DNA from: an uncultured Clostridium sp.
Lineage (GTDB): Bacteria; Bacillota; Clostridia; Lachnospirales; Lachnospiraceae
Assembly (NCBI RefSeq): GCF_900547735.1
Contig: NZ_URHZ01000003.1
Span: 67,743-131,742 of the forward strand
Direction of reading: 5' to 3'
Length of the DNA stretch: 64,000 bases
A program made the position numbers and the translations under genes. Position 1 is the first letter of the stretch. The number at the start of each line of letters is the position of its first letter. The notes below the pieces were generated by a model. It had not been told where the DNA came from and ran no database searches. It saw nothing but the letters and a program-made list of their open reading frames with translations. Of the stretch, positions 1 to 9,879 are shown piece after piece.

Positions 1-1639
1 AAGGTGATATGTTTTTCATCCTTATCCAGCCCCTCTGCATAATCCCATAGGTGTCAAAGATATAGCCTACTCCTCCCACCGTACTCTCGGTATAAGTGCC
101 GGAAGTACACGCTCTTTTCCTGCCTGAGGTCTCTGAAAAATAGAACCAAGCTTGCTTTCCGAATTTTTCAAAATGAGCTGCAACACGGTCATTGTCGTCA
201 ATCCATTCATCCTCAATTTCCAGCCACTGCCAGCCATGACGGAGCGCTCCGTCCTCGCCTAAATAATATTTCTTATCATCAAACCATTTAGTGGCCATAT
301 TCCCGCTTTCATTTAGGTAATAGACCTTGTCATCAATGGAATACCAGCCGTTTTTTTGAATGTTCCCATTTTTATCTGTATGGTACCAGTTGGTGTACTC
401 CGTGCCATCCGCTCTTGTCCCGTCAATACTAAACCATGAATCTTTACATAAGACCCCGTCTTCATCAAAATACTGCCTTCCTCCTTTTTCTGTTGTCAGC
501 CATCGTTTTTTATACATCGTTCCATTGACATCAAAATAATACGTTTTCCCATCCACCTCACAATAGCCCCCCTTGAAAACCGCACCATTCTCATCGGCAA
601 GATACCAGCTATCAGTAATTACCCCTGTCTGAGTGTTCGTACTGGAAATCTTAAACCACCCATTGCTTTGGAGTACACCATTTTCATCCAGATAATAACG
701 ATGCCCGCTGCCATCTACAAACCACCGTTTTCGGAAAGAAAATCCATTTTGATCAAAATAATACGTTTTTCCATCCAACCTGGCAAACCCATTTCTCAAA
801 ATCACGCCGTCCGTTCCCGCGTAATACCAGTTTTTATACTCCTCTCCATTCCCATTTATTCCGTGGATGGCAAACCAGCCGCTTTGCTGCCGGACTCCAT
901 TCTCATCTACATAATATCGTTTCTCATCTATATTAACCCAACTCTTACATGGCGAGTTGGCTCCCGGATAAAAATAATAATATTTGCCTTCCAGGTTAAA
1001 CCAGCCGTTACTCAGAAGAACCCCTTCACTATCCGCATAGTATCTGTTAGTATAGGAAGCGCCGTATGAATTGACACCGGACAGTGTAAACCAGCCATTT
1101 TCCTGGCGGGCGCCTTCCTCATCTACATAATAGCGCTTTCCCTCCAAAGTCAGAAATGTCTTTTGGGGTGAATTTCCGCCTCCATAAAAATAGAAGTTTT
1201 TTTCTCCTATCTTGTGCCATCCGTCCTTTAAAATGGCCCCGTCTGCCCCAGCGTAATACCACGTTGTGTTCACTTTATCCAAAGGATTATTTGGAACACT
1301 ATCAAAACAGAACCAAGCATTCACATAGCGCCTCCCGTCTTCCCTGACGTAATAGCGCTCCCCCTCGAAATTAATCCAGCAATTTACCGAAACCCGGCCG
1401 TTACCATCTACAAAACGCCAGCTGCCATCCGGCCATTGCACCCACTGATTTACTGTTTTTTTCTCATCCTGCAGATAGTACCACTGTCCGTCACCATTCT
1501 GCTGCCAGCCATCTGCTGCTAATGTTTTTGTTGCCGCCAGAAATATCATAGCTGCCGTAAGAGAGATGAGATGCAGCGTGCATAATGTCTTCCTCGTTCT
1601 TAAAACAAGCATTCTTCTTCGCCCGGGCTTATTCATCAT
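1..1639 (-). CDS. Choline-binding-type cell-wall repeat protein (partial, C-terminus beyond the window)
   Basis: I translated this minus-strand frame directly: it opens at ATG 1639 behind a GGAGGA site and runs without a stop to base 1. The N-terminus is a signal peptide (basic MMNKPGRRR start, hydrophobic core, cleavage near LAADGW). All the rest is aromatic repeats of about 20 residues of the form GW-x-WYY-DENG-x, as in choline-binding and glucan-binding modules (for example GDGQWYYLQDEKK and GKTYYFDQNGF). It is therefore a secreted protein held non-covalently on wall polymers or glycans. No catalytic domain is visible in this part. It follows the last gene of locus 1 by 67 bp on the same strand, so co-transcription is possible but unproven. 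Confidence 0.88.
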   Translation of the reverse strand, partial: MMNKPGRRRMLVLRTRKTLCTLHLISLTAAMIFLAATKTLAADGWQQNGDGQWYYLQDEKKTVNQWVQWPDGSWRFVDGNGRVSVNCWINFEGERYYVREDGRRYVNAWFCFDSVPNNPLDKVNTTWYYAGADGAILKDGWHKIGEKNFYFYGGGNSPQKTFLTLEGKRYYVDEEGARQENGWFTLSGVNSYGASYTNRYYADSEGVLLSNGWFNLEGKYYYFYPGANSPCKSWVNIDEKRYYVDENGVRQQSGWFAIHGINGNGEEYKNWYYAGTDGVILRNGFARLDGKTYYFDQNGFSFRKRWFVDGSGHRYYLDENGVLQSNGWFKISSTNTQTGVITDSWYLADENGAVFKGGYCEVDGKTYYFDVNGTMYKKRWLTTEKGGRQYFDEDGVLCKDSWFSIDGTRADGTEYTNWYHTDKNGNIQKNGWYSIDDKVYYLNESGNMATKWFDDKKYYLGEDGALRHGWQWLEIEDEWIDDNDRVAAHFEKFGKQAWFYFSETSGRKRACTSGTYTESTVGGVGYIFDTYGIMQRGWIRMKNISP

Positions 1640-1706
1640 AAATCTTTATCCTCCACAGTATCCATTTATTCTTGTGATAAATGATATTTATCAGAATCGT
1701 ATTAAA

Positions 1707-2813
1707 TCATGTTTTGTTTAATTCCTGAAGTAGCCTCAATCTCAATTCCATATTTTTAATTTCCGCCTCATTATCGCAGTTTGTTCTGGACAGATATAAA
1801 TTAATAATTTCAAGTAAATATAACTTAAAGGCAAAATCCACTTCCACGCCCAGACATTCTAATACTTTGAATATTCTCTTTCGTTTTTTCAGTATATGTT
1901 CTGGACTGTTATGATGAAGAAATATTTCGGCTTGAACATAAAAATGGAAGGCGTCAAGATAAGGGGGATACGTCTTTTTAAAATATTCAAAATCAAACGC
2001 ACACAAATTTTTCTTGCATATTGCGGTATTCCATGGTGTAAAATCTCCGTGATAGAAGGAGAACTCAACATATGGATTTTCTCTATAACGGTCTTCTACA
2101 TAACCGATAGCGGTAACCACTATTTCTTTTTTCTTTTCATTTAACTTCTGGCAATTTACTTTTAAGTCGTTGAGCATCTGGGCATAATCCGATTGATTAA
2201 ACCGTATCTTTACTCTGGTTTTACAGTATAGAGTATACAAAAAATGAAGGCTATATTTAGAAAATGAACCTTCAATACGAAAGCAGGATCTCTTTACATT
2301 ACTTTGAATAAAAATTTCTAAACCATTAAGTGTTTTCCTTTCTATCACCCTGGGGATATTTTTAACACCGCATTCCCTCAGATACATTAACGCATCACAC
2401 TCTTTATCAAACAATATACCAACTTCGTTATTATCCGATACCTTGCAGTATGCCTTTACTTCACTTTCCCGGCTAATTTGTAACATAACTTTCTGGTGGA
2501 CAGATGGGGTCCCGCCAAAGTATGATATCCCATAGTCATTGCCAAAAGTACTGTCTAAAAATTTTTTAATGTCTTTCTCTAAACTGATTTTTTTCTTTTT
2601 TACCCCTAATATCTCTGAAATAACCTTCCATTTATGTACATAAGGGAATATTCTTTTCAGGAATCTCCCTTTAAACGCTGTGGGTTGGTATATTTCAAAA
2701 GCGGTTTTCAAATTTTTTTCATTAAGCAGCCACTCTTTTCCTGATGAATTAATGATGTCATAATAATACCGGCCTTCTGCATCCGCGCATACAATCTTGT
2801 CAAGTAAGTTCAC
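1707..2813 (-). CDS. Aminoglycoside-phosphotransferase-like kinase in capsule locus 1
   Basis: A protein of about 368 residues with an APH/choline-kinase-type active site near its C-terminal third: HGDFTPWN (Brenner motif with catalytic Asp and metal-binding Asn), then AFDFEYF in place of the usual DFD/E metal motif. Such kinases in polysaccharide operons are thought to phosphorylate a sugar, lipid or aglycone rather than an antibiotic; the substrate cannot be read here. I chose GTG at 2813 because an AAAGGGG site sits five bases before it; a TTG at 2828 is the upstream alternative. It is the last gene of locus 1 and lies 47 bp after the flippase gene. A functional partnership with the nucleotidyltransferase-kinase at 7718-9085 is possible. 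Confidence 0.7.
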   Translation of the reverse strand: MNLLDKIVCADAEGRYYYDIINSSGKEWLLNEKNLKTAFEIYQPTAFKGRFLKRIFPYVHKWKVISEILGVKKKKISLEKDIKKFLDSTFGNDYGISYFGGTPSVHQKVMLQISRESEVKAYCKVSDNNEVGILFDKECDALMYLRECGVKNIPRVIERKTLNGLEIFIQSNVKRSCFRIEGSFSKYSLHFLYTLYCKTRVKIRFNQSDYAQMLNDLKVNCQKLNEKKKEIVVTAIGYVEDRYRENPYVEFSFYHGDFTPWNTAICKKNLCAFDFEYFKKTYPPYLDAFHFYVQAEIFLHHNSPEHILKKRKRIFKVLECLGVEVDFAFKLYLLEIINLYLSRTNCDNEAEIKNMELRLRLLQELNKT

Positions 2814-2860
2814 TTCTTCCCCTTTCAAAATGTATCTCTCGATAATTTAAGCAATAAGTA

Positions 2861-4306
2861 TCACCATTTATGCTTTTTTACCAAGCTGTGTACATTCTTC
2901 ATAAAAAAGTCATCTTTTAATAGAAATAAAAAAACAATATAGGTTACTATCCCCACAGAGATAAGGACTATCAAAGAGCTTATTTTAATGGACATTTGCC
3001 TTTGTAACAGCAGTAAAATAACGAACATTCCGATTGCAGAGAGCCAATTTTTCCATGAGCTTATCAATAAAACCTTTAAATCAATTTGTCCCCGTTTTAC
3101 TGTATAAGCAATCATAAAAAGTGCGCCAAAACATTCCGCCGAAACGGAAGCCGCCGCTGCGCCTAGTGAAAAAAAACGTGGAATAAGAAAACTGTTTAAA
3201 AAATAATTCAGTATCGCGCTAAACACAACTGCAAACGTATATATTTTTTGTTGTTTAGTAGGTATTAAAAATTGACAGCCAATTACATTGCTGAGTGAAA
3301 CCGGTATAATAATTAAACTGTATACCGGTAACAATACCTTAATTTTTTCAAAATCCGATCCAAAAAATACAGGGACAAAAATCCGCACTGTTCCTGCAAT
3401 GCCAAACAGTAAAGGAATTCCCAACAGCCAAACGAATTGAAATGAGCCTTTCAGATATTCCTTCATAAGTGAATAATTTTTATCTGCAAAAACTTTGGCG
3501 ATCCTTGGTATCATTACGGTTCCAAGAGAAGTGACTATTGCCAATGCCAGCCTGACAATTTTTTCAGTCTGTTCGTAATAGCCATTTTCCATTAAAGACG
3601 GTGCCGATATGCCAAGCATCGTTTTATCAAGAACCGTATATATCTGAACTGCCACGGCCGGTATGAACAGAGCAAGTATTTCCTTGAAATTTGAAAATGG
3701 CTTTACTGTTTTAACCGATATTTTATTTATATACTTTGGCAGATAAATCCATATTGATAAATTTCCCACCAACGTCAGTAGTGACAATAACAGCGTATAT
3801 TTCCACACATCTTCCGCTGTTTTTATCAGGGCAAAGATTAATACAATGTTTATTATTTTAACCAATGCATTTCTAAAAACAATTGTTTTGAAATCTTCCA
3901 ATCCCTGAAAAAACCAGGTTACATCAAACAGGACAGAAATCAGATACAGCAATTGAATCACTGCAATCTCTTTGTTATCCTGAACAAAATTAAATAGATA
4001 GAATAAATAAATAGTAACACAGCTCAAAGTAGAGATAACCCTGAAGATAAGTATTTCATAAAAAGCCCTGCTTCTTCTTTCCTTATCTTCCTGATAATAA
4101 GCAATGGTTCGTTGCCCAAAAGTTGATGTTCCCATAACCGCCACAAGAACAAAATATGAAACAATTGAATACGTATAACTGTAAATCCCGATACCATCGG
4201 CCCCTAAAACTCTTGAAATATAGGGGGTGGTTATTAAAGGTACTATCATAATCAGAATTTGGTAAGATGTATTTAAAATGTAATTATATTTTATGCTGTT
4301 TTTCAT
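2861..4306 (-). CDS. Wzx-type polysaccharide flippase (locus 1)
   Basis: A 481-residue polytopic membrane protein of the MOP/polysaccharide transporter family. About 12-14 hydrophobic segments fill the chain, and the N-terminus is typical (LITTPYISRVLGADGIGIYSY). Family knowledge: it flips undecaprenyl-diphosphate-linked repeat units across the membrane for polymerisation. Its start lies 23 bp inside the end of the preceding glycosyltransferase gene, so the two are probably translationally coupled. Substrate range cannot be inferred. It is one of three distinct Wzx proteins in this window, one per locus, which supports three separate polymers. Confidence 0.92.
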   Translation of the reverse strand: MKNSIKYNYILNTSYQILIMIVPLITTPYISRVLGADGIGIYSYTYSIVSYFVLVAVMGTSTFGQRTIAYYQEDKERRSRAFYEILIFRVISTLSCVTIYLFYLFNFVQDNKEIAVIQLLYLISVLFDVTWFFQGLEDFKTIVFRNALVKIINIVLIFALIKTAEDVWKYTLLLSLLTLVGNLSIWIYLPKYINKISVKTVKPFSNFKEILALFIPAVAVQIYTVLDKTMLGISAPSLMENGYYEQTEKIVRLALAIVTSLGTVMIPRIAKVFADKNYSLMKEYLKGSFQFVWLLGIPLLFGIAGTVRIFVPVFFGSDFEKIKVLLPVYSLIIIPVSLSNVIGCQFLIPTKQQKIYTFAVVFSAILNYFLNSFLIPRFFSLGAAAASVSAECFGALFMIAYTVKRGQIDLKVLLISSWKNWLSAIGMFVILLLLQRQMSIKISSLIVLISVGIVTYIVFLFLLKDDFFMKNVHSLVKKHKW

Positions 4307-5171
4307 TCGTTTTTACTCTATTCTTAAATCGATGATTTATATGCAATCCCAAGCCCATCAAATAATTTTCCATGATAGCCAGTATTTTTTGAATCATATT
4401 GAATTCGCTGTAGTTACTTATATAGTAATTCCGGCTCTTTGCTTTCATCTGCATCCTTTTATTTATATTTCCTTTTGCACCCGCAAAATGTTCATGATTC
4501 GCCGTAATTTCCTTTATATATAATTCTTTACGGCAATGTTTCCTCACCTGTTTTGCTAAGATAGCTTCTTCGCAATACATAAATACATTTTCATCCAGAA
4601 AACCAATATCAACTAAAAAGTCGGCTTTAATAAAAAAGCAGCATCCTGAAACTTTTTCACAATACCCTGTTCTGTCCGGCATTAGATACCAGTTGAAATT
4701 TTTAAATAACCTGGCCTTTAACACCTGCACAGGCCATAAAAATTCTTCCCAAAACCCAGGTTCTCTCTGTGGATTCTGTCTGGTACCATCCGGTAAAATA
4801 ATGTTGCTGGCCGCGACGGCGGCCTCCGGCCATTGTTCAAACCGGCTGCTCATATAAGAAATATAGGCTCTGTCCCTCAGTTCGACGTCCGGATTAATAA
4901 TCAGACACCAGTCGGCTCCTGACATCACCGCCTTTTTTAAGCCGATATTATTTCCTGCAGAATAGCCTTTATTTTCTTTGGAAAATATCAGATCCACGTT
5001 AAATTCACTGCTGATTTTCTCCAAATTTTCTCTTTCACCAATTTTAGATGAGGCATTATCAACTAAAAGAATATTTAAATTGGGGTAATCTTGCCTGCGT
5101 AAAAACTGTATGCATTTTTTACAGTCAGCGCTATTGTTATAATTTAAAATGATTACTTCTATTTTTTTCAT
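4284..5171 (-). CDS. Family 2 glycosyltransferase (locus 1)
   Basis: A GT-A enzyme of about 295 residues: N-terminal VIILNYNNSADCKKCI, the nucleotide-binding stretch LLVDNASS, and IINPDVEL in the position of the metal-binding acidic motif. It resembles rhamnosyltransferase/galactofuranosyltransferase-like members of GT2 that have a NPDV acidic motif. The frame is open further upstream to 5246, but ATG 5171 follows a GGGGGGAAG site and overlaps the stop of the polymerase gene in an ATGA arrangement, so I chose it. Donor and acceptor are unknown. Confidence 0.87.
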   Translation of the reverse strand: MKKIEVIILNYNNSADCKKCIQFLRRQDYPNLNILLVDNASSKIGERENLEKISSEFNVDLIFSKENKGYSAGNNIGLKKAVMSGADWCLIINPDVELRDRAYISYMSSRFEQWPEAAVAASNIILPDGTRQNPQREPGFWEEFLWPVQVLKARLFKNFNWYLMPDRTGYCEKVSGCCFFIKADFLVDIGFLDENVFMYCEEAILAKQVRKHCRKELYIKEITANHEHFAGAKGNINKRMQMKAKSRNYYISNYSEFNMIQKILAIMENYLMGLGLHINHRFKNRVKTNEKQHKI

Positions 5172-6472
5172 GCTTCCCCCCCTTCTGCCATAAATGCCTT
5201 TCTCCAAAAATGTATATATGCAGCTATTCCAAACGCAATCCAACACTCCGGAACATACATCGTTCCACTCGTAAAACCAATCGTAAAAATATATACAATA
5301 ATTGTCATCATACTTTCAGCCACTGTTGCAAAAAAATCTTCATTGTCTCTCTTTAAGCTGTGAGCTGTGCCAGCCATTAATTTAAATGTACACCATATGG
5401 TGATAATCCAGGCTGCCGCCGTAAAAACACCTGTTCCGGAAAGCAATGTTATAAATTCAGTGCCTCCGGTCCTTGTAAAAACCTCGCCCGCCTGCAAATA
5501 CGCATATGTTTGTCCAAAGCCTACCCCAAATAAAAATGTCAGAGGACTTTGAAGCCAAAATTTAAGACCGGAAGAAATTGCCTCCAATCTGAATCCTCCC
5601 GACCCATCCTCCCTTAATTCGCTGGCACCAAATACAAAAAAATTCTGTAACTTTTCTAAAGAATAACCGCCAATTTTTATGATTTTGCAGGAAAGAAATA
5701 TGTATATCACTGTTCCTATCATGAGCGCTACAAAAATTTTTTTCATCACCAAATTACTTTGCCCCTCCCTAATATAGAATATCAGTAATACAATGATCGC
5801 TGCGAGCAGAGCATAGGTTGCCGCCCGGGTAGGGGAAATTACCAAAGTAAGAACAGAGGCGCAAAAAAGAATTTTCTTTTCTGCGTTCGCATTCTCCCTC
5901 AACATAAAGGGGATAGAATATGCCGCAGCAAAGCAGGCCAATTTACCATGCGTATTCGCTTCCGTCCTGAAACCGGCAATTTGGAATTGCGATAACTGGG
6001 TTTTACCCACTTCAGTAAAAGCCAGTTTATATCCTGTAAAACGGAATAAGGCTAAGGCAAACAATCCAAATAATAAACACAGTAGCAAAACATGGTCAAA
6101 ATATTTCATAAATTTTGTAAATGATATTTTTCCGCTGTTTAATACAAGATATATTATGAAGGCTCCTATTACATTGAGAAATAAAGAAACCGTTGCTGCC
6201 ATAGAACCTTTCAAGTCTGTACTGAATATATTACTCACCAGCAGGATGCCACAAAAAAGCAGCATATTTCGCATAATGCAATTATCAATTAATCTTTTAA
6301 ATCCATGCCCCATACAACAAAATAAAATAAAATTCACAAAATAATAGATTCGCATATTGCCGCCAAATAAAGTGAATGCCCAAAGCTCTGTTGTAAACAG
6401 TAAAAAAAGATAAAGAACCCAAAAATCGCTTTTTCTGATTTTTAAGTCATTAAAGCTTACTATATCCAGCAC
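5168..6472 (-). CDS. O-antigen polymerase/ligase-like membrane protein (Wzy, locus 1)
   Basis: A hydrophobic protein of about 434 residues with roughly ten or more predicted membrane spans and a polar stretch between about residues 270 and 330 (FFVFGASELREDGSGGFRLE, then GVGFGQ). This layout is usual for Wzy polymerases and O-antigen ligases, which are recognised by topology rather than by sequence. The first codon is a GTG directly touching an AGGAGG site, which is too close for efficient use, so the real start may be slightly downstream. It overlaps the preceding GT4 gene by 23 bp. In this operon it would polymerise the flipped repeat unit. Confidence 0.8.
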   Translation of the reverse strand: MLDIVSFNDLKIRKSDFWVLYLFLLFTTELWAFTLFGGNMRIYYFVNFILFCCMGHGFKRLIDNCIMRNMLLFCGILLVSNIFSTDLKGSMAATVSLFLNVIGAFIIYLVLNSGKISFTKFMKYFDHVLLLCLLFGLFALALFRFTGYKLAFTEVGKTQLSQFQIAGFRTEANTHGKLACFAAAYSIPFMLRENANAEKKILFCASVLTLVISPTRAATYALLAAIIVLLIFYIREGQSNLVMKKIFVALMIGTVIYIFLSCKIIKIGGYSLEKLQNFFVFGASELREDGSGGFRLEAISSGLKFWLQSPLTFLFGVGFGQTYAYLQAGEVFTRTGGTEFITLLSGTGVFTAAAWIITIWCTFKLMAGTAHSLKRDNEDFFATVAESMMTIIVYIFTIGFTSGTMYVPECWIAFGIAAYIHFWRKAFMAEGGEA

Positions 6473-7703
6473 CTCCTTTATCTATGACTTTTAATATATC
6501 TTCAATCTGCTCGCCCTTCCTCTCCCAGGTAAACTTTTGTAACATCCGCAGCCTGCCTGCCGCCCCCATTCTTTCCCTTAGCGGCTTATCTATAATGAGA
6601 GTATCCAAATATTCCACAGTTTTTCTTAAAATATAATCATAAGACAGCGGATCGATGCGAAATGCACATTGGTTGTTGGTGATAATCTCCATCCCCGTCC
6701 ATTTTAAACATACAACCGGGAGTCCGAGAGCCATTGCTTCCATTAAGGACCACGAACCGCCTTCTTTCAGACTGGGAAATATAAAAATATCTGACATACT
6801 CATTATTTCCAAAACATCATTTCTGGGCATTTCTCCTATAATCGAAATATCTTCATCCAAGCCACAATTTTTTATCCTTTTTTTCATGTTTTTATACTCG
6901 CTGCCGGAACCTATGATTGTCAAATGTATATTTCTTTGGCTGTCACGCAGGTACTTTATACTGTCTATCGCTATATTCATATTTTTGATCGGTATAAGTC
7001 TCCCAACTGTTATGATTTTAGTACAGTTATCCTCTCTTTTACTGGCTTTCCTCAATGAAAATATTTCATCCGACATAGCAGTTTCTAATATTACTTGTGT
7101 CTTGTCGCGGTATTTTCCTGGAACTGCTAATACATTCTGCTTCGTTCTGCAGAGGATTGCCACTGCTTTCCTGCTTGGTATATAGACAAGTGGATTGAAC
7201 ATTGTGGTTCTAACCAATAAAAAACGGAATTTTTGTAAAAGTTGCTGCTTAAGAGGCAGAGTCTTTATCATCTGCTCAGGTACAGCATCTGCGCCGCCAA
7301 GTGGCCCCCAGATAAAAGGGACTTTAAAAAATGGCAGAAAGGTCGGCATCCACAGACTGCCAAAACTTAAATGCATAGAATAATCAAATTCATGTTCGCT
7401 TATTAACCTTCTGACTAACCGAATAATTCCAATTTGCCAAAACCAATAATACAAATAAAGCCCTTTTTCTCGTTTTTTTACCTTCCTTAACAGTTTGCAA
7501 GTGTCGTAATAATAAAAATGAAGATTTTCAAAAAGTTGTTCCGGAATACTCATCTCTATCTTATCTTTATCGTTGCTGCGAGTAATAATGAACAGCTCAT
7601 TATACCTGGCCATCTGCAAAACCCAGTTCCAGCCAACGCCTGCTTCAGAACCGCGATTTGGCTCACAACCATATGCACTCACAAGTATTTTCCTTTTTTT
7701 CAT
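6450..7703 (-). CDS. Family 4 glycosyltransferase (locus 1)
   Basis: A GT-B enzyme of 417 residues. The N-terminal domain has the glycine-rich acceptor loop EPNRGSEAGVGWNW. The C-terminal donor domain has VGRLIPIKNMNIAIDSI and the retaining-GT4 region FIFPSLKEGGSWSLMEAMALGLPVV, with the second Glu of the E-x7-E pattern. The start at 7703 follows an AAGGAG site. It lies 14 bp after the nucleotidyltransferase-kinase gene. Donor sugar unknown. Confidence 0.9.
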   Translation of the reverse strand: MKKRKILVSAYGCEPNRGSEAGVGWNWVLQMARYNELFIITRSNDKDKIEMSIPEQLFENLHFYYYDTCKLLRKVKKREKGLYLYYWFWQIGIIRLVRRLISEHEFDYSMHLSFGSLWMPTFLPFFKVPFIWGPLGGADAVPEQMIKTLPLKQQLLQKFRFLLVRTTMFNPLVYIPSRKAVAILCRTKQNVLAVPGKYRDKTQVILETAMSDEIFSLRKASKREDNCTKIITVGRLIPIKNMNIAIDSIKYLRDSQRNIHLTIIGSGSEYKNMKKRIKNCGLDEDISIIGEMPRNDVLEIMSMSDIFIFPSLKEGGSWSLMEAMALGLPVVCLKWTGMEIITNNQCAFRIDPLSYDYILRKTVEYLDTLIIDKPLRERMGAAGRLRMLQKFTWERKGEQIEDILKVIDKGGAGYSKL

Positions 7704-7717
7704 GAAGTCGGGTCTCC

Positions 7718-9085
7718 TTACGTCTTATATGTATACCTGGAAATAATCTTTTCCGCAGCCTCATCGACCATTTCTTCAATACTTCTGCAGGCGTTCAACT
7801 TAATAAATTGTTTTCCCCGCCTGCTTAACCTTTCAAACTCTTTCAACTGTCTATTGATTTCTTCCAGAGATAATTCCTGCTTTCGCTTATAAATTACTTT
7901 TGCATCTGCTTCTAATATGAAAACCATGTGCGGCTGTGGAACTAATCTTGTAAAAACGCTTCGTACGGTCTCAGGAAGATTAATTCTGGAGCGAAGTGGA
8001 TCCACAATAAAGTCGTATGCATATCTGTCAAAAATTGTGAATTTGTCAAACTGTACATCTTTTCTTACACAAATTACCGTGCCCACAATATAGTCTAACC
8101 AGTAGTATGAAATGCGTATAAACGAGCTAACCGGGTTTGCCGGTTTATTTCTATGGGGACAGGTAAAATCTTTATCCTGTTCCATTACCCCCATCCTTTC
8201 CCCTACCGCCCCCAGATTCGGAAATAGACCCGGCCTGAAATGATATATGTGCATCTTTTCTATGTCACAGACAAACATTTGTGCAAGCAGGACACATAGC
8301 TCATTGATAAACGTAGTTTTACCTGTTCCATCAGGAGCTTCGACCGCGATAAATTTTCGGTATCTGTTTGGACATACACCTATGCGATACAATTTTTCCA
8401 TCCAAAACTGTAAAACATTACAACTTGTCTTGAACGGTCTTCTTTTTAATGCAATCTTTTTTGAAACTTTTGATATTTTCTTTGAATGTTCAAGAATCTG
8501 GGCATAATTTTTATCTTTTAACGCATTAATCACTATCCGGGACTCTTTTTCGTCCAGCACTGAACGCAGAATCATGTCTATATGCTCGGCGCTATTTTTG
8601 TAACCTTCTTCAATTTTTAATACATACTTATTCTTCAGTTCTTTACAGCCGATTACTTTATATAAAAGCAACATGACGATATCATACGCCTCATTCAAAA
8701 CCCTGTATCCATTATACTCAACTGTATTTTTATAGAACAAATCAAATGGTATTATTTCAAAACCTTTATTTAAGTAACCTTCAATTAAATCTATGTGTAT
8801 TGCAAACTTTGTGTCCAAGTCAATCCCAAACCAGCACCTGACTCGTTCATATTTCACCGTGTAATAATTTGGTACGGCAAATTGTTTAAATATCTTTAAT
8901 AAAATTCTTTCAGCAAGGGCATATTTCCTCGGACGGACAATAATATCCACATCTTTCGAATCATTTCTTTCCGGCAATCCCCCATAATTTCTTAAAATAA
9001 AATATTCTACTTCAGCGTTTCCCAGTTCCTTTAAAAAGGTATCAAGAATATCCGAATGCCTTTTTCCCCAGAAATATTCCACCAT
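7718..9085 (-). CDS. Nucleotidyltransferase - thymidylate-kinase-like P-loop fusion protein
   Basis: A 455-residue two-part protein. Residues about 1-150 resemble minimal nucleotidyltransferases, with SKDVDIIV near 43-50 as the likely metal-binding acidic motif. Residues about 244-455 resemble thymidylate kinase, with a P-loop (EAPDGTGKTTF, 249-259) and a later FDRYAYDFIVDP that matches the DR(Y/F) region of that family. dTMP is an unlikely substrate inside a glycan operon; similar proteins occur in exopolysaccharide clusters without an assigned role. The spacing is 7 bp from the GT32-like gene upstream and 14 bp to the GT4 gene downstream. The substrate is unknown. Confidence 0.72.
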   Translation of the reverse strand: MVEYFWGKRHSDILDTFLKELGNAEVEYFILRNYGGLPERNDSKDVDIIVRPRKYALAERILLKIFKQFAVPNYYTVKYERVRCWFGIDLDTKFAIHIDLIEGYLNKGFEIIPFDLFYKNTVEYNGYRVLNEAYDIVMLLLYKVIGCKELKNKYVLKIEEGYKNSAEHIDMILRSVLDEKESRIVINALKDKNYAQILEHSKKISKVSKKIALKRRPFKTSCNVLQFWMEKLYRIGVCPNRYRKFIAVEAPDGTGKTTFINELCVLLAQMFVCDIEKMHIYHFRPGLFPNLGAVGERMGVMEQDKDFTCPHRNKPANPVSSFIRISYYWLDYIVGTVICVRKDVQFDKFTIFDRYAYDFIVDPLRSRINLPETVRSVFTRLVPQPHMVFILEADAKVIYKRKQELSLEEINRQLKEFERLSRRGKQFIKLNACRSIEEMVDEAAEKIISRYTYKT

Positions 9086-9092
9086 ACCTTAT

Positions 9093-9866
9093 CTACCTCA
9101 TTTTGTTTCTTAATTCCGCTTCTAAATTTTTTACGGTATCCTCATCCAATATTGTTAATAATATTTCCCGTGTCTTGCGCAGCAAAGGTCTGAAGACATT
9201 TCTCCAGATCAAACTGTTTCCCCTTTTCTTTTCTTTCTCGCTTAACCAACTTCCTGAAAAGTGGTGTATGACCGCTGAATGTTCGGTAACCTTAAATTCA
9301 TTTTTTCCGATTCTTTTTGGACAAAAATATTCTCTCTTATAAATATGTATCCCTTTTAACCTCTGCTCCCTGTCTTCACTCTCAAATCCATTTAAAACTA
9401 ATAATTTATAAAGGATTTTGACATTGGTTGTCATATCCATATAACCCTTTTCATTGATAAATGGATTAGCATGATAATAATCCAGCATCGCTCCGAGAAT
9501 TGCATTATTTTTTTCTGCCCCTATAATACCGGTTCCTACCATTGTTCTATTCTCAAATCCGATAAACGCTTCATTTTCCAAAAATTCATCTAAATTTCTG
9601 AGGACTTCAACATCTGTATCCAAATAAATCCCGCCAAACCTGTAAAGTGCATTGATACGTACATAATCACTTACAAAAGCATATTTGCCACAGCTATAGG
9701 CCTGCTTTACATAATCAACGCTTTTAACATCAAATGTTGCTTCATTCCAGAAAATAATCTCATAATCAGGCAAATGCTGCTTCCATGATTGAATACATTT
9801 TTTTTCCATGTCCGGTATAGGGTTCGGCCCAAACCAGCAATAATGAATGATTTTAGGAATGCTCAT
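9093..9866 (-). CDS. GT32-like capsular glycosyltransferase (locus 1)
   Basis: A 257-residue protein beginning IPKIIHYCWFGPNPIP, the hallmark of the OCH1/GT32-type 'glycosyltransferase sugar-binding region containing DXD' family. The catalytic DxD is in GGIYLDTDVEVLRNL near residue 100, preceded by KYAFVSDYVRINALY. These are soluble or peripheral, retaining, metal-dependent enzymes; capsule members commonly transfer mannose, galactose or glucose. It lies 13 bp after the upstream GT4 gene and 7 bp before the nucleotidyltransferase-kinase gene. Confidence 0.9.
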   Translation of the reverse strand: MSIPKIIHYCWFGPNPIPDMEKKCIQSWKQHLPDYEIIFWNEATFDVKSVDYVKQAYSCGKYAFVSDYVRINALYRFGGIYLDTDVEVLRNLDEFLENEAFIGFENRTMVGTGIIGAEKNNAILGAMLDYYHANPFINEKGYMDMTTNVKILYKLLVLNGFESEDREQRLKGIHIYKREYFCPKRIGKNEFKVTEHSAVIHHFSGSWLSEKEKKRGNSLIWRNVFRPLLRKTREILLTILDEDTVKNLEAELRNKMR

Positions 9867-9879
9867 CCTATCAGTCTCC

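Noticed and set aside
668..1347. Plus-strand open frames (668-1069, 1156-1347) at the left edge
   Set aside because: They run antisense to the aromatic-repeat protein read on the minus strand; their composition is that of a shadow frame and no ribosome site fits.
1707..2813. Aminoglycoside resistance gene
   Set aside because: The APH-type motif lies in a capsule operon, the family is broad and no resistance-class features are visible.
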